DNA from: Sipunculus nudus
Lineage: Eukaryota > Annelida > Sipuncula > Golfingiida > Sipunculidae
Direction: 5' to 3'
Length of the DNA stretch: 64,000 nucleotides
Assembly: GCA_026874595.1 (NCBI GenBank)
Contig: CM049318.1
Coordinates: 54,043,250 to 54,107,249, forward strand
Under the pieces are notes generated by a model. That model was given only the letters and a program-made list of their open reading frames with translations. It did no database searches and had not been told where the DNA came from. Of the stretch, positions 47,550 to 59,733 are shown piece after piece. Numbering within the stretch: position 1 is the stretch's first letter; the number at the start of each line of letters is the position of its first letter. The position numbers were made by a program, and so were the translations under genes.

Positions 47550-47615
47550 CTTGTGTGAAGAAATAGACCCTGGTGCCATCACCTCTCACATAGAAATTTT
47601 CAGACAAGCACTGAC
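47550..47615 (-). CDS. METTL2: METTL2-type methyltransferase, exon 6 of 7 seen
   Basis: The acceptor TTTATTTCCAG precedes 47615. It encodes [20 protein letters not shown] then TQ, and ends CAAG before GTAAAT. The segment is nearly identical to human METTL2 ([20 protein letters not shown]). 66 nt, phases consistent on both sides. Confidence 0.95.
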
Positions 47616-47819
47616 CTGGAAATAAAAAAAGACTTACATTAACTACCCTCTTCATGTTTAACAAGGCCTCCAGGCCTAATGCGAACCTTTGCAAAGTTTG
47701 GGAGTGTGAATGGAGGTTTATTTTTTAAATTTAATATTGATCCTCTTGTGTCCTGCATACCCTTAGTCAATATGATTTCAGCAAAATGGACGTTTTGAAC
47801 CTGCAAGTTTCAGACTAGG

Positions 47820-48130
47820 ACATTTTAAAACTAGGATGTATCAGTCAGGAGTTTTTGGATATGTTCTTTTTGCCAAGGAGGATTATTGGGAAAGATGAAA
47901 GGACAATGGTTTCAGAGAAGAACATTTTTTTATGTTTTTTAGCTTCTTCCCTATAAAATCTAAGAAAATGCAGTTAGCCAAGAAATAAGCAAAATTGGAT
48001 AGAATTTTTTAGATGACAAATTTTTTTGCAAAAAATTTGGTGATGCTTGCTCCTGCCCTTTTTGAGATAACTATGACGCACGACGGACAACGCCACACCA
48101 TTGCATAAGCTCACAGATTCGCTAAAAATG
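47820..48130. repeat. Dispersed repeat, first of a local pair
   Basis: CTATAAAATCTAAGAAAATG, CAGTTAG, AATTTGGTGATGCT and a GACGCACGACGGACAACGCC end recur in the same order at 48,540-49,020. Non-coding, in a METTL2 intron. Confidence 0.7.
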
Positions 48131-48201
48131 GAAACCAAGTTTTTTCAAACAGTTAAAAGATATAGTTCCAACAGTTCTAATCTGGGCATTCTGCGTCCAG
48201 A

Positions 48202-48242
48202 GTCTAGACACTGTGTCTAGACCTCTAGACACATTGTCTAGA
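48202..48242. repeat. Cluster of TCTAGA palindromes with a 21-bp hairpin
   Basis: TCTAGA occurs at 48203, 48216, 48224 and 48237. Positions 48202-48222 form a 21-bp palindrome around one central base. It lies between the two dispersed repeats. Confidence 0.7.
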
Positions 48243-48539
48243 CACCAGACAGAGCTCGGTCAGTTGCCATGGTGATGTCTGGACCCCACCTGGTTGTACT
48301 GAGTGACCTCTTGACTTGGCTGCTGAAACTCAGCATGTTTTCAAATCTGTTTTCAAACAAAGAAAGCCTTTTTCAATTGGCTACACTTCTTTTTTTAAGC
48401 CAATCTATTCTTATAAAACTGGCAGAACCCTACCATAGAATAATTCTTGTAAAGTTTAAACCAATTAGCTTAACAGTTTCATCATAAACCAGTGTATAAG
48501 CTAGAAGAGTCCAAAATTATATTTTCGCTTGTAAAAAAC

Positions 48540-49020
48540 ACATGAATGTAGGTGGCGCCACCAATACCTCAATTTTGGATATGACATATGTGACAAACAT
48601 TGCTCCATATAGCTCCAGCCGTTTCTGAGATTGAAATTTTAGTGTGCTTTTTTGGACAGATGACTAAGTTCAACCTCCTGTAACTTGGCCAAAAATCTCC
48701 GAACTGGAACTATTCAAACAAACTTGAGAGAGATTGTTCCAGGGATCATTTCTGTGAAATATGGGACAATTTGGCTGGACATTTTCGGAGAAGAAGATTT
48801 TTAAAGCTTTTTCAGCTTTTACTCTATAAAATCTAAGAAAATGCAGTTAGAAAAAAATAAACAAAATCCGGTAGTCTTATAGATAACTGATTATTTGCGA
48901 AAATTTGGTGATGCTAGCTCCTACCATTTTTGAGTTAGCTATGGTTAACGTACAGATGACGCACGACACAACGACTGTCGACGCCGCACCATCGCATAAG
49001 CTTACAGGTTCGCAAAAAAA
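48540..49020. repeat. Dispersed repeat, second of a local pair
   Basis: Same landmarks as 47,820-48,130. It starts with GTAGGTGGCGCCACCAATAC, which links it to the GGCGCCACC units at 28 kb, and ends GACGCCGCACCATCGCATAA then GCTTACAGGTTCGC. Confidence 0.7.
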
Positions 49021-49879
49021 TACCGACTTATGTATTGTTTTCTTGGGTGCATGGTATCCAAGATGCATGTTGCTTATTCTAAATTGGTATAATACCATGC
49101 AGCAAATGCATTCCTTAGTTACAATATATATTTATTATACTGGTATATATTAATTTTCCATTTTTAAAATTTAATATTCTTTTTATGCATTTTTAAACAT
49201 TTATACTTGGATGACAAAAGGGGTGTTCTACTGGTACTTTTAATTTGAGTAAATTTAGGCTCTTTCAACCAGTAGACATGAAGAAGTACTCAGAAACGGA
49301 CCAGCAAATGAAGTCAGACTCACAGCAGTAGAGCTGCCAGTGAAACAAAAGTACAGAAAATGTGACTAATTCCATTTATTGCTTACTGCATGCAAATTTT
49401 TTTTTAGGAGTTTGTGCTACATGCCTGGGGAGTTAGTGCAACACAGCTACCAGCAAAATATAGAAAGTGTAGAATGTGCTTCACAAAATCAACCAGTCAA
49501 ATACACCTAGAGTTTTGGTTGTGGGAGGATTAATATCACAAGGTTAGCCATTCTACTTAATGCTTGAATTTTGACTTCTGTCGCACATTATATGCTACAA
49601 TTTAGTTCTGTTACCCTGGCAACATCTGGTCTTACAGTCCTTCACCCTGCCTAACAAGCTCTGTCAACTCTTGCATCTTTCTCAAAGACAAACTTGAAGT
49701 GCTGGAGTTGCTGGAGTTAAACAATCTGCATGCAGAGCCAAACTGGGTAACCACTAGTGCTATTGGTATCTCCTACCGATTTTGTATCGCAATATACTGC
49801 AATATTTGGTAGCATATTGCAATACGCATTGCGATATTTTCATTGTATTAAATTTATAGGAAATCAATGTGTTTCCTGT

Positions 49880-49887
<8 letters not shown>

Positions 49888-49951
<64 letters not shown>
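49888..49951. repeat. (TA)n-(CA)n microsatellite
   Basis: About 30 TA units followed by CACACACACA. Extends ORFs artificially on both strands. Confidence 0.97.
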
Positions 49952-49963
<12 letters not shown>

Positions 49964-50157
49964 GATGTATGCTAGCTGAGGGCTATACAGTAAAGAATAT
50001 TCACCAGTGTCTCACTCAGGTAGATTTAATATTTGAGATATTTTCCCTTTCCAAAATATCACGAATTGGAAACCCTTGTGAACTATAAACAACCAAAGCA
50101 TATGGCCTCCTTTGGATACAGAATGATATTCTGCTACAGATATCACAGACATCTTAC

Positions 50158-50264
50158 CATTTTTAAACCTAAGTTGTGCCAGGTCGTATCTTCCGTAGTC
50201 TCTGAAAACTATCAAGCCCCCTGGTTTCAAGAATTTCGCTAGTCTGTTCAAAGTTTCTTGCATT
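50158..50264 (-). CDS. METTL2: METTL2-type methyltransferase, exon 5 of 7 seen
   Basis: The acceptor TATATTTCAG precedes 50264. It encodes (K)[19 protein letters not shown], then [16 protein letters not shown], and ends AATG before GTAAGA. LKPGG and RDYGRYD(L/M)AQLRFK are hallmark conserved segments of the METTL2/6/8 tRNA m3C methyltransferases. 107 nt. Confidence 0.97.
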
Positions 50265-50613
50265 CTGAAATATAAAAACATATCTTCATTTTAAAACTTG
50301 TAGGTCAAAAGTTAGTGGTGTCCTGCCCTGATACACTATTTAAGGTATGTAAGATGGAACACGCATCAAGAATGTTGCACAGCATCTGCTTGGCTAATTC
50401 AAGAAAATAGTATTTTTAATTCTATTTAAGGTGGTCTGAAAACAAATATTAAGTGATTGGTTACTTTACTAAGGAAAGCAATGAACTGGTATCTAAACCA
50501 TATTAAATATACACATTTTAGTAACACATCTTGTATTGCATCATGATGAACAGTATGGTGACTGTATCATGTAATATGTATCCTTACAACCTTAAAAATC
50601 CATCATCACTTAC

Positions 50614-50753
50614 TTGTCTGGATGAACTGCAGATAAAACAAATATAAGGACGATCACATCGAGAGAGTCCTCTGGAAATGGGTACTTGGCACTGGGGTCT
50701 GTGATGTCACAAACAAAACCATGGCAACATAATTGAGTGTAGTCTGCATGCTC
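50614..50753 (-). CDS. METTL2: METTL2-type methyltransferase, exon 4 of 7 seen
   Basis: The acceptor TTTTCTTCAG precedes 50753. It encodes EHADYTQLCCHGFVCDITDP, then SAKYPFPEDSLDVIVLIFVL and SAVHPD, and ends GACAA before GTAAGT. The D-x-T/CD block and the LD(V/I)I(V/I)LIFVLSA strand form the middle of the Rossmann-fold methyltransferase domain. 140 nt. Confidence 0.97.
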
Positions 50754-51579
50754 CTGAAGAAAAGAAAGATAAAAAAATTTAAAATTCAAATAAGAAAATT
50801 CAAATAAAAATCTGTTGATGATGTGATAGTAGGTTTTAGGTTTGAACATTAAAGTGGTACTTATATTGAGATCTCCAACAATCTTACTTACCAAGTTACA
50901 CATTTGTTTTTAGAGGTTAGGCAAATTTGTTCCATAAAATACTGACTTTATTATTTAAGCCATTATCATCCTTTTATGGGTAATTCAAATGAGGTTAAGT
51001 TTTATTTTCACTCAGGTCAACTACATATTTTTCCTAGTTCTGCATTTGGAACAAACCATTAAATTATTATGATACTAAATTATATAATTATATGCCTCCC
51101 CTGTATGGATGGGAGGCTGACAGGGGTTGATGAGTTTATTTCTATATATCAATATTAGGGTATAAATGTTTTGTGGGTCCAAAGAACCATGAATTTAAAC
51201 TTTTCTTTTATTTATTTTTTCTTTCTTTAGCCCTGTTTGTGCTGAATATCCAATATGGTTAATTTTACAGAACTAACCTTTATGCACAGTATTAGTTAGG
51301 TAAATCAGGTAACAGATTTGCATCAAATATTTCTTTTTGTCCTTGACCTTATGTCCAAGGTTGTACACTCCACAGCAGATTCCTCATTATCTCTCATTTG
51401 TGGGCATTGAGTGGGGGTGGAGGGGGGTGGGTGGGATTATTACTCTTGTGATTGTCAGGAAAAGCAAACATCTAGTGTTTGTACTGTGATCAGAAGAATT
51501 GGAGCACCAGAATATTGTTGCTACCCTAGGTTTACCTATGCAGCTCACAATGTGCCCTATACTTTGTGTATATATAATA

Positions 51580-51762
51580 CAGGGGCGGGTCCAGCATTTT
51601 GCAAGGAAGACTTATAGGAACCTAAAAAAGTTCCCCTGGTACAAAAAGGAGGGGGTCCAGGTCACAAAAATAGATTTGAAACCCTAAAAAAAAGTTGTTG
51701 TGGTGCAAAAGGGAGGGGGGATCCCCCTGGCACCCCCCCCCTACCCTCCCGGATCCCCCCTG
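51580..51762. mobile_element. Short CAGGGGCGG-type inverted-repeat element
   Basis: CAGGGGCGGGTCCAG at the left and CGGATCCCCCCTG at the right, with poly-C in between. Same end type as 31,792 and 39,553. In a METTL2 intron. Confidence 0.6.
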
Positions 51763-52246
51763 TAGTGTATAATGTGGAAAACTTTTTGTTTGCAAGGGTT
51801 TCAAATTAAAAATATTTGCATAATGAAAACTATTGCGAAAATAATCTTTGTGAACACTTGTTTATACTGTAGCCTCAGTAGCACCTCATATAAGTTATAA
51901 GTGCCTGTGGCATCGCAAGGCAAAACTTTGATATTATTAATATTAACAGAAACTTTTAGGTTTTCCATAAAACACAGACTGAGCTTAGGAATAATACCTT
52001 CCACATTATCTGCCAAAGATTTTCAACTTAAGTAATGTTAACAGGGTTTTATAAAAATGTACAGATTTTACAAGCAAATCAAATAATTCATATAATAATG
52101 TTTATACTTTGTGTAATTTACTGTAAGGTGAGATCATGAAAATTGAACCCTTGTGAAACAATATGAAAGTGGAAAATGTGAAATGTTAACCTCGCAAATA
52201 TAGAATCAACCATAGTATCTGCATGACTATCTAGCTTACTACTTAC

Positions 52247-52307
52247 CCTAACTAGCTGTATGGCAGTTGAAGACAAATCACAGCAATAAACAAACAGATC
52301 TGGTGAA
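52247..52307 (-). CDS. METTL2: METTL2-type methyltransferase, exon 3 of 7 seen
   Basis: The acceptor TTTATTTTCAG precedes 52307. The split Asn codon is followed by SPDLFVYCCDLSSTAIQLVR, ending AGG before GTAAGT. LFVYCCD(L/F)SSTAI is the conserved second strand of the SAM-binding fold in METTL2. 61 nt. Confidence 0.97.
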
Positions 52308-53322
52308 CTGAAAATAAAATTATCAGAATACATCAGAGTGCAAATAACAACACAATTGCAGAAACAACTAAAAACTAAGTTCTGCGAGAGACCATTTCCG
52401 CCATGAACCTACCGGTACTGAACAATGACCAATGCACTTCTAGTTACAAAGATTTTGCTGTGTTCAAAGTTTGAAAGTGTCAAAACATTGATATGCTGAG
52501 TTAAATGTAAAAATAAAAGCCAGTGTAAAATATTTCTTGAAGGGGCCTATTCTGACCTGATATCTGTTACCATTAGCTGAAGATAACCCTAGAATGTTTT
52601 ATATAAATAGACCCCAAAACAACTATCCCACGGTACGCAAGCCATTCATTTATTTTAATCCACGTGTTTATAACATGTGGGGGACCTGCCAAAATATGCA
52701 ATCAAACATGTTCAGATCCATGTTTTTTCTTGTTGATCAAAATGGGTGTATAAAGTGGGCTTACTAACAGTTTGAAATAACAAACTTCTATATTTGTCAC
52801 CAGGGCGTTACAAAAACTTTCTTAGTATTACCTGTAGTTCATATTGGTGTTATATAAGAATCTTTCTCAGCATTAATTACCAACAGACCATTCATATGTA
52901 CTCAAAGTAATTTAGAAATCACATAAATTCTACAGATAAGACAGGTGAATAGCCCACTTTAAGGAACCACAACTCTTAGAAATGTCTTGCAGATAAGACA
53001 GTTGAATAGCTGGTTTTAAGAGACCATAACTTTGAAAATATCTTGCACTGTAGCTCAAGGAAATTGTTCCAAGACCTGTCTGGATGTTATGTTTTTTCTG
53101 GATGTAAAGGTTACACTGATGTCCTGCTAACAGCTGGCCAACTGTACTGCTGGATGATGGACAAAATACCATTGCTTAGAGTCAATAGGATAAGACATTA
53201 TTAAAAAATGTATATATAGTTACTGTACATATTTTGTGAGTGCCATGCTGTTCTTCTCTGTTTATAGATTACGTAAAGGACTTTCTGGCTGTAATTCCAA
53301 GCAACTTTCTGTCTGTACTTAC

Positions 53323-53372
53323 TTGGTTGTTTGAAGTACAGGAAAAACTGTGTTCCCCACTCCACAACCAAC
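53323..53372 (-). CDS. METTL2: METTL2-type methyltransferase, exon 2 of 7 seen (SAM motif I)
   Basis: The acceptor is a run of T then GCCAG before 53372. It encodes VGCGVGNTVFPVLQTT, ending AA before GTAAGTACAG. With the last residues of the previous exon this gives EVGCGVGN, the glycine-rich S-adenosylmethionine-binding loop. 50 nt, a small exon that no ORF search would list. Confidence 0.96.
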
Positions 53373-53881
53373 CTGGCAAAAAAAAAAAAATAAATAAATA
53401 AAACATGAAACCAAACTATTAAATGCCTTCAATCATAAAAACTTCAAGGTTTGACACAAGGGGTTTTACTTGATAGTTATTTAACTTAACTTTTTTAAGT
53501 TATAACTTGTAACTTTGTTCAAATGAGATATTCTTCTTGAGCCAAAAAAGGTTTTACTGTGAGTGTGTACATAATTGTCATTTTTGGTCGAGGGGAATAA
53601 ATCTATGGATTGATGTACACACTGATGACCAATAGCAGAATGATGTAAATTTGAAAGGATCAAAAACTAAAAATGTAAAGAAGTTACTGTATATATATCT
53701 GTATTCTGAGGGAGCAGTCGACCTTATGTAAAACAGTGTAAGTCTTGAATGTCTAAGGCCAACATAATAAAAGTTCATTTCTAACACATATATTTCAGAA
53801 ATCATTGCAGGAGGGCAATTTTTTTTACCATTATTTACCTCTTTTTTTTAACAAACAAAAAAACATTAAAAATTCATCTAC

Positions 53882-54249
53882 CTCAAATATACGATAAGAT
53901 GAATGTTTCCCTGGAAAATCTTCATGACTTTCACTTAGCGCTGAATCCTTAGCTTTGTTGACTAGATTTTCAGATATACTAGATTTACAGTCCGTTTCTG
54001 TTCTATCATCTTGCCTAACATCAGCTTTAGCCTGAGATTCACTGGCTGTGCTTTGCTTCCAGGCTGCTAGTTCTGATATAGGAGAATCACTTGTTGTAGT
54101 CGTTGCTCTCTCTGGAATTCCCTGTGGCAGGCCCCCTGGTGAGAGTTCTGGGAACTCTGTGAACAGCCAATGTCTGTCTTTGAAGAAACGGTTTTGGTGC
54201 TGCGTGTAAAAAGCATCCCAAAATTTATCAGCTTCCACTTCATATTTCT
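53882..54249 (-). CDS. METTL2: METTL2-type tRNA m3C methyltransferase, first exon seen (5' part missing)
   Basis: METTL2 proteins methylate N3 of cytidine 32 in the anticodon loop of certain tRNAs (Thr and Arg isoacceptors in mammals) using S-adenosylmethionine. The acceptor TTTCATTTCAG precedes 54249. The exon reads (E)[18 protein letters not shown], then [15 protein letters not shown], the family's N-terminal signature. A Ser/Thr/Glu-rich linker of about 65 residues follows, then YRIFE, ending before donor GTAGAT. The seven exons seen join in consistent phase to 313 residues; human METTL2 has about 378. The missing roughly 65-75 residues (the AWDNVEW-containing start) must lie on an upstream exon that I did not find up to 64,000. 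A Met is present just upstream in the open frame (54,310), but it lies in the intron and is not the start. METTL8 is the vertebrate sister; an invertebrate single copy is best called METTL2-type. Confidence 0.95.
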
Positions 54250-54309
54250 CTGAAATGAAATAAATATTGTAATTAGAGACAACTGTGAAACACTTTATGA
54301 ATGAATTCA

Positions 54310-54514
54310 TAGGAAAACTAGATGTGGTCAGACAATGGTCCTTAGAGGGCCCCTAATTTCAGGTAGTGGTGGAACAATTTACATATGGGTAAAAAGTTAG
54401 TTTATAGTTTCAAAATATGACAAAGATAAACCAGTTCTTATCAATATGGCTGAAAACTGCAACTGGTTCAAATCATATTAAAGAAGATATGTCTGAAATA
54501 AAGTTTACAAAACA
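54310..54514. other. Intron sequence
   Basis: Between the first METTL2 exon seen and the tandem array. No exon recognised. Confidence 0.4.
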
Positions 54515-55162
54515 AAATCTCCAAATGTGGTCTTGCTGCCATATTGGATTTTGGCAGGTGTGTAATCTGACAGGGATGGAGCCCTAATAGGTACCAATCA
54601 TCCCTGTGAATTTGAAAAAGATCAGGCATGTTGTTGTTGAGATATTTGGCACAAAATAAAACCACCGATTGTGCTATGGTGGCCGTTTTGGATTTCTGAC
54701 AGGTCTGTTATCAGATAGGTCTGGAGCCCTAATAGGTATCAATCATCTCTGTGAATCTGAGAAAGATCAAGCATAATGTAGTTGAAATATCAAATGCTAA
54801 AGAAAATCCCAAATTGTGCTGTGGTGGCCATACTGGAATTCTGACAGGTCTGTAATATGATAGGCCTTGAGCCCTCACAGGTTCAAATTCTCTGTGTGAT
54901 TTTGAGAAAGCTCAACATGTTCTTGTTGAGATATCATGCATGAAAGAAGATCACCAATTGTGCAGTGGTGGCCATATTTGAAATCTGACAGGACCGTAAT
55001 TCAATAGGTCTGGAGCCCTCATAGGTACCAATGATCCCAGCGAATTTGATAAAGACAAAGCATGTTCTAGTAGAGATATTCTGCATATAAAAAGTGTCAC
55101 TGACAGACGGACGTACACCGTGATCACTATAGGGTGCCGCTTGTCAAGCGGGACCCTAATAA
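54515..55162. mobile_element. Pearl/Helentron-like element with four about 145-bp units
   Basis: Four units with landmarks at 54539, 54683, 54828 and 54972 (CCATATTGGAT... TCTGACAGGTCTGTAAT, GGAGCCCTAATAGGTACCAA, GTTGAGATAT). Then come GACAGACGGACG and a 3' end GGTGCCGCTTGTCAAGCGGG followed by ACCCTAATA, which folds into a hairpin and ends in CTAA. The arrangement fits pearl/Helentron-type elements. Spacing is 144-145 bp. Confidence 0.7.
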
Positions 55163-56500
55163 TATACACTCTATAGTCCTTACCATTGAAGGGTTCCCAT
55201 CTGTTTACGTGGTGATTATTGTCACAAAATCCCTATATTTCTGTTCAGTATTAGACAGTAGAAGAGTTGGAGCACCCTAGCCATAGATACTGAACTCCCT
55301 AATTCAACATGAATAATTGTTGTACACCAAGGTTTGACATTAACAGTAAACCACTTGCCCTGAGTAAGTTAAAGTTGGAGGTATCTAAATCAAAAACTGG
55401 GCTAGTAGGTTCAGCATGAACTGTGTCAAAAGGCTTGAATCTCAATTAATCTTCAATTAGCCATTTTCTTTCTTAGAAATATGATATCACATTTTTTATC
55501 TTAAATTACATGTATGTTGTATCTGTATACCAGTAATACTGAGGTGAAATAAAATTAACAAACGAAGATTTGAACATGTTTATTGTATTACATGCAAAAC
55601 AAGTAATGCAATCATGTGGATCACACTTTGTGTTTGTGGCTGTAATCACTGATTTTTGTAGGGCAAGTAAAATTCATATATGGCAAATAAAAGCTAGATG
55701 TTACTTGCCCTACTGGGCATAGACAAGAACTTTCACAAGTTAATATTAAGCCCTGTTTACAAATTTCTCTGATGTTCTCCAAGAAATGACAGGGCTGGAT
55801 GGGTTCTTTTTGGTTGACTTGTATTTATGGTGCTTATGACTTAGGTATGGAGAACTGGTATCTGGTAAAATATCATTCAGAGGTCAGCAGAGTTGCTACA
55901 AGTACAGTCTGAAAGCATCACGGAACAAACCCCTCCCAAATAGTGCATAATATGCCTGTTGCATATTCTGTGACCTCTGACCTCATTAAATATGCATGAA
56001 TTGGCTAAGAATGTAATTCAGGTGAGAAACTGTATTGGTAAATATGTATAAGTTCTAATAAAATCCATAGGATTTTTGGTAAGTCACCACCATGCCTCTA
56101 AAATTAAATTAAATATGCATGGATTCTGCATGAAATCAAACTTAGGCAAGATATTAATAATTCTGCTGAGTTTTATAAAAATCCATCATATTCCTCGTAA
56201 GTTATAGTGGCAACACCACAAAGTAGCCTAGTGACAGCTGACCTTGTTATGCATGGATTTTGCCCATAATTAAATTCTGGCAAGATAAATCTGTAAGTAG
56301 TTAATGTGTGGTTTTTGAAAATCCATCACAGCCTCAGTAAATTGTCGCGGGGATACTAAGGGTCAACGGACTAATGGAGGGACAGCGGGTATATCATAAT
56401 ACATTCTGTCATATACATGGGTGTAAAAAACCCCCCCATTCCCTCCCTGTGAATGGTGGTTTAGTTAGTAAACTGTTGTGAGCTTTTCTGTATTAAGGCT
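55163..56500. other. No gene recognised
   Basis: Moderately AT-rich, no exon with METTL2 likeness and no other domain seen. Confidence 0.4.
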
Positions 56501-56512
56501 TTAAACTCCAAT

Positions 56513-56585
56513 AACGCCCGCCAGGGCGCGCGGTTTGTCACGGGCCTGGTGTTCAAAAACGCCCGCCCGGGCGCGCTAAAGCCCA
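56513..56585. repeat. Pair of CGCCCGCC...GGGCGCGC boxes
   Basis: AACGCCCGCCAGGGCGCGC and AACGCCCGCCCGGGCGCGC lie about 46 bp apart in otherwise AT-rich DNA. Each is partly self-complementary and CpG-dense. Could be a regulatory island or an inserted repeat. Confidence 0.5.
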
Positions 56586-59500
56586 TTTTACATACCCGTA
56601 ATTGGGGCAAGTTTTGGGGGTGAAATGTTTATTGTCATCCATCATATTTGTACTTAAATGAAAGAGAAAAACGTCAAGTGTTGTTCTAACATGTGACCAA
56701 GATCCAAACTGGCGCGAACGCAGACTTGTTGGAAAAAATATAAAAATGATTGACTTTCACTCACGTGGCCTTGTTACGTGGGCCCTGGTAACATGTCGGC
56801 TGCGAGAGTAAAATCAGACACCTACGCTAAATTCATCAGAAATCGGTAAATTACCAAATGTTGGCAATCAATCCTGGTGACAAAATCAAGTGCAGTGTGT
56901 TTACAGATTTAACTTCCGTTAAACATTTCCAAGATCATATATTATCCCCTTTTTTATTGGTTTAACTTGTGACCAATGATCGCCGTCCGACTGACTGACG
57001 CGTCTGACAGACACCACGCACGTGATCTGCGTGACCTCCTTACTGTGTCATGTACTGGCACTTGAAAACCAATTTTAACCGATATCATATAATAAAATGA
57101 GTATTTATTTTAAATATTAACATATTTTCTTAACTAAAAATCGAAGATACTGTCATATATCATGTCGTATATATATGTGATGTCTGATTGTTTACTAGTG
57201 ATCATTTCTGTGCCAAACATTCTATGTACAATCGTAATCGGGCACAATCGGCCGTGCACAAGAACTGTCAATCATTCTAAGAGGCTTTTTGGATTGAAAA
57301 TAAAATTAATACCGTCTTAAATTAGAAACAGCCAGATATTATATGGATATAGTTAATTTTCCAGTGTAAAATATAAAGATAACTTTATACTCCATGAAAT
57401 ATTGAAGTAATTATTTTACGACGTACGTGGATCGAACTGTACGCCTATACACCCGGATCCTTGAATATGTAAAACAAGACAGTAAGTGACTTATACGCTT
57501 GAACAAATATGTATTAACACATACTGAACAGATTTTACAAATTTTTATATGTGTAGTACTTCCTGTATATGTATAGGCTACATGTGTACGTGCACGTGTG
57601 CGCGCTTTTGTGTGTGTGTGTATATATATAGGCCTATGTGCGTATTATAATTTTCATTAGTGATTGAAAAAAGCACCAGTAGTTGTCACTGCCAGTGAAA
57701 CAGATTTTCGGCGGAGCTGCAAAACATCCTTAAATATATATGGCACATAGCAAACTAAATTTAAAAAATATAACCTATTATATTATGAATTGAAGTAAAT
57801 AATTTTTTTTTGTAATACGTTTGCCTATAACAGGCTATTCATTGTTGTAAGGAACAGTTATAAATGTGTGTACCTTTTAAACATAAAATCTGATCACTAA
57901 TACCAGAACTTATAACTCCTTTTTATATTTCATCCATGAAAGTTTCTCAAATCGGGTTCATTCGCCGCCTATATTCATAAAAAATACATAACGTATACCG
58001 CAGACTGCATATATATCGCATATACCGTACGTGCACCCGGTATAAACGCCGCTTTATATTGATATCGCTCTCAAAACCCAGTCAACGCTTGCATGCATGG
58101 CCCAGGGATTAAATATGGAAAATGTGTCGTGGTCATGATAATCCTTTAAAGTCATACGGCGGAGTCAGTCTCAGTCATGATACATGCAAGAAAATGAATA
58201 AAATGCATTCGCCAATCTTAAATTAGAAGCTATAGCGTATATATATATAGTGACGGTGACACAGTGAAAGTAAAATATTAAGACCAAAGATGCGGACTTT
58301 CGATATGCATGCGCATGGTGTATTCAAAATGATCGAGAAACCATGCAGGTGGACAAATTAGACTGAAATCTAATTGTACCTTTACATTGCTGTACAATAA
58401 GATTTAAAAGACGCAGGTATACAAATATATCTATATTGCAAAATGTTTGATGGCTTTGTCTCAAACTTGCCCCTTTCGAAGACCTAAAATACCACAGGGT
58501 GTCGGCTTCTATTTTTACCCACCGACCTTGTCATTTTCACGTTTGATTGACAGTTTTATTAGCACAAGGAAATTTTCCTATCACACAGAAGATTTTAGCG
58601 GAAAGACAGCACACAACATGTGGCCAACCAGACGGGGATTCGGAGTGAAAATTACTACTTTAAATTGGCATCTATAACATTAATCATCAAAGGATAATGA
58701 CATCATTTACAATGTTCGGGAACCGAACGACATGTATAATTGCCAGGTGTAGGTCATGGTCCGCGTCTGTACAGCTGACGGGACTGGTGAATACAAAATA
58801 AATAAATAAACAAACACCCAAGAGATCATAACTTATTAGAAGTTTTTGGAACATTCCAGGTGCTTCTTAAGAATTATTGAATTGTTGCTGCATATTGTTT
58901 TATAATTAACTGGAACTCTGCCTCTCCGTGAAATCACCACCTTGCAGCCTGGGGAGACCGCATGCTTTCCTGCTGAAGCTGAAGTTTTATCAGCAGTGCA
59001 TGATTTCTGACTATATGAGGGCTTAAATGTACAAAGTTGCATACGGAGGTTACCAGATTAGCTAAATGATTTGAAGTTAGGTCTCGTGTATACAGCTAGT
59101 TAACCAAGGAATTGCATGTGCATCTCAAAATTATTAAATAAATTTTCTACTTTTCTTCAAGTGAAGTTGAATTGAATAAATGTAATTATATATTATATTT
59201 CCATTTTATATTAATTTCATATGACGTAATTATGCTTCATTTAAATGTCACTGAAATAAAGTGCAAATTGAAGACCTGGATAAGTAAGTGCATGAAGATA
59301 TGTAGGCCTACGTGCAATTGTCCTCTAAGATACCAGAATGTACTGCTATGAAATCATAGTAACTAGGCATGATTTTAATAAGCATTGTTGGACTTACGTA
59401 GGCCTATATATTTGAATAACATAACCTACATTAAAATGTACTGTGAAAACATGTTTCTTTGGTGTTACTTCACAGTTTAGTATCGTTTTCCCACGTTTAT

Positions 59501-59733
59501 AAACTTTGGTATTATGTGCATTATCCCCAATAGCACATTTTAAAAACACCTTTCCAACAATAAAAAATATTGATTTTCCGTTATTTTATATTCTTGTTAA
59601 TAACGATTTGTTTACATTAATGTGCATAGGCCTATTTATTATATATGTAATAAATTATTGTTCCACTAGTACTACCAGTGTTCTCATTGTTTCTGATCCC
59701 TGCGGGAAAAAAATCGATTCTAATGCATACATA
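56586..59733. other. Mixed-composition region, no gene recognised
   Basis: Contains more CpG than the rest of the window and several short ORFs (for example 58,447-58,677 and 59,042-58,836 minus) without recognisable motifs. The missing METTL2 5' exon was looked for here and not found. Confidence 0.4.

Noticed and set aside
54250-54310. Start of METTL2 at the Met codon near 54,310
   Set aside because: A clear acceptor TTTCATTTCAG at 54,250-54,260 separates that Met from the exon, and family members have about 65-75 more residues from another exon.
58447-58677. 76-residue plus-strand ORF as a coding exon (a proteasome subunit was considered)
   Set aside because: No stretch matches the family motifs on inspection and no splice sites frame it.
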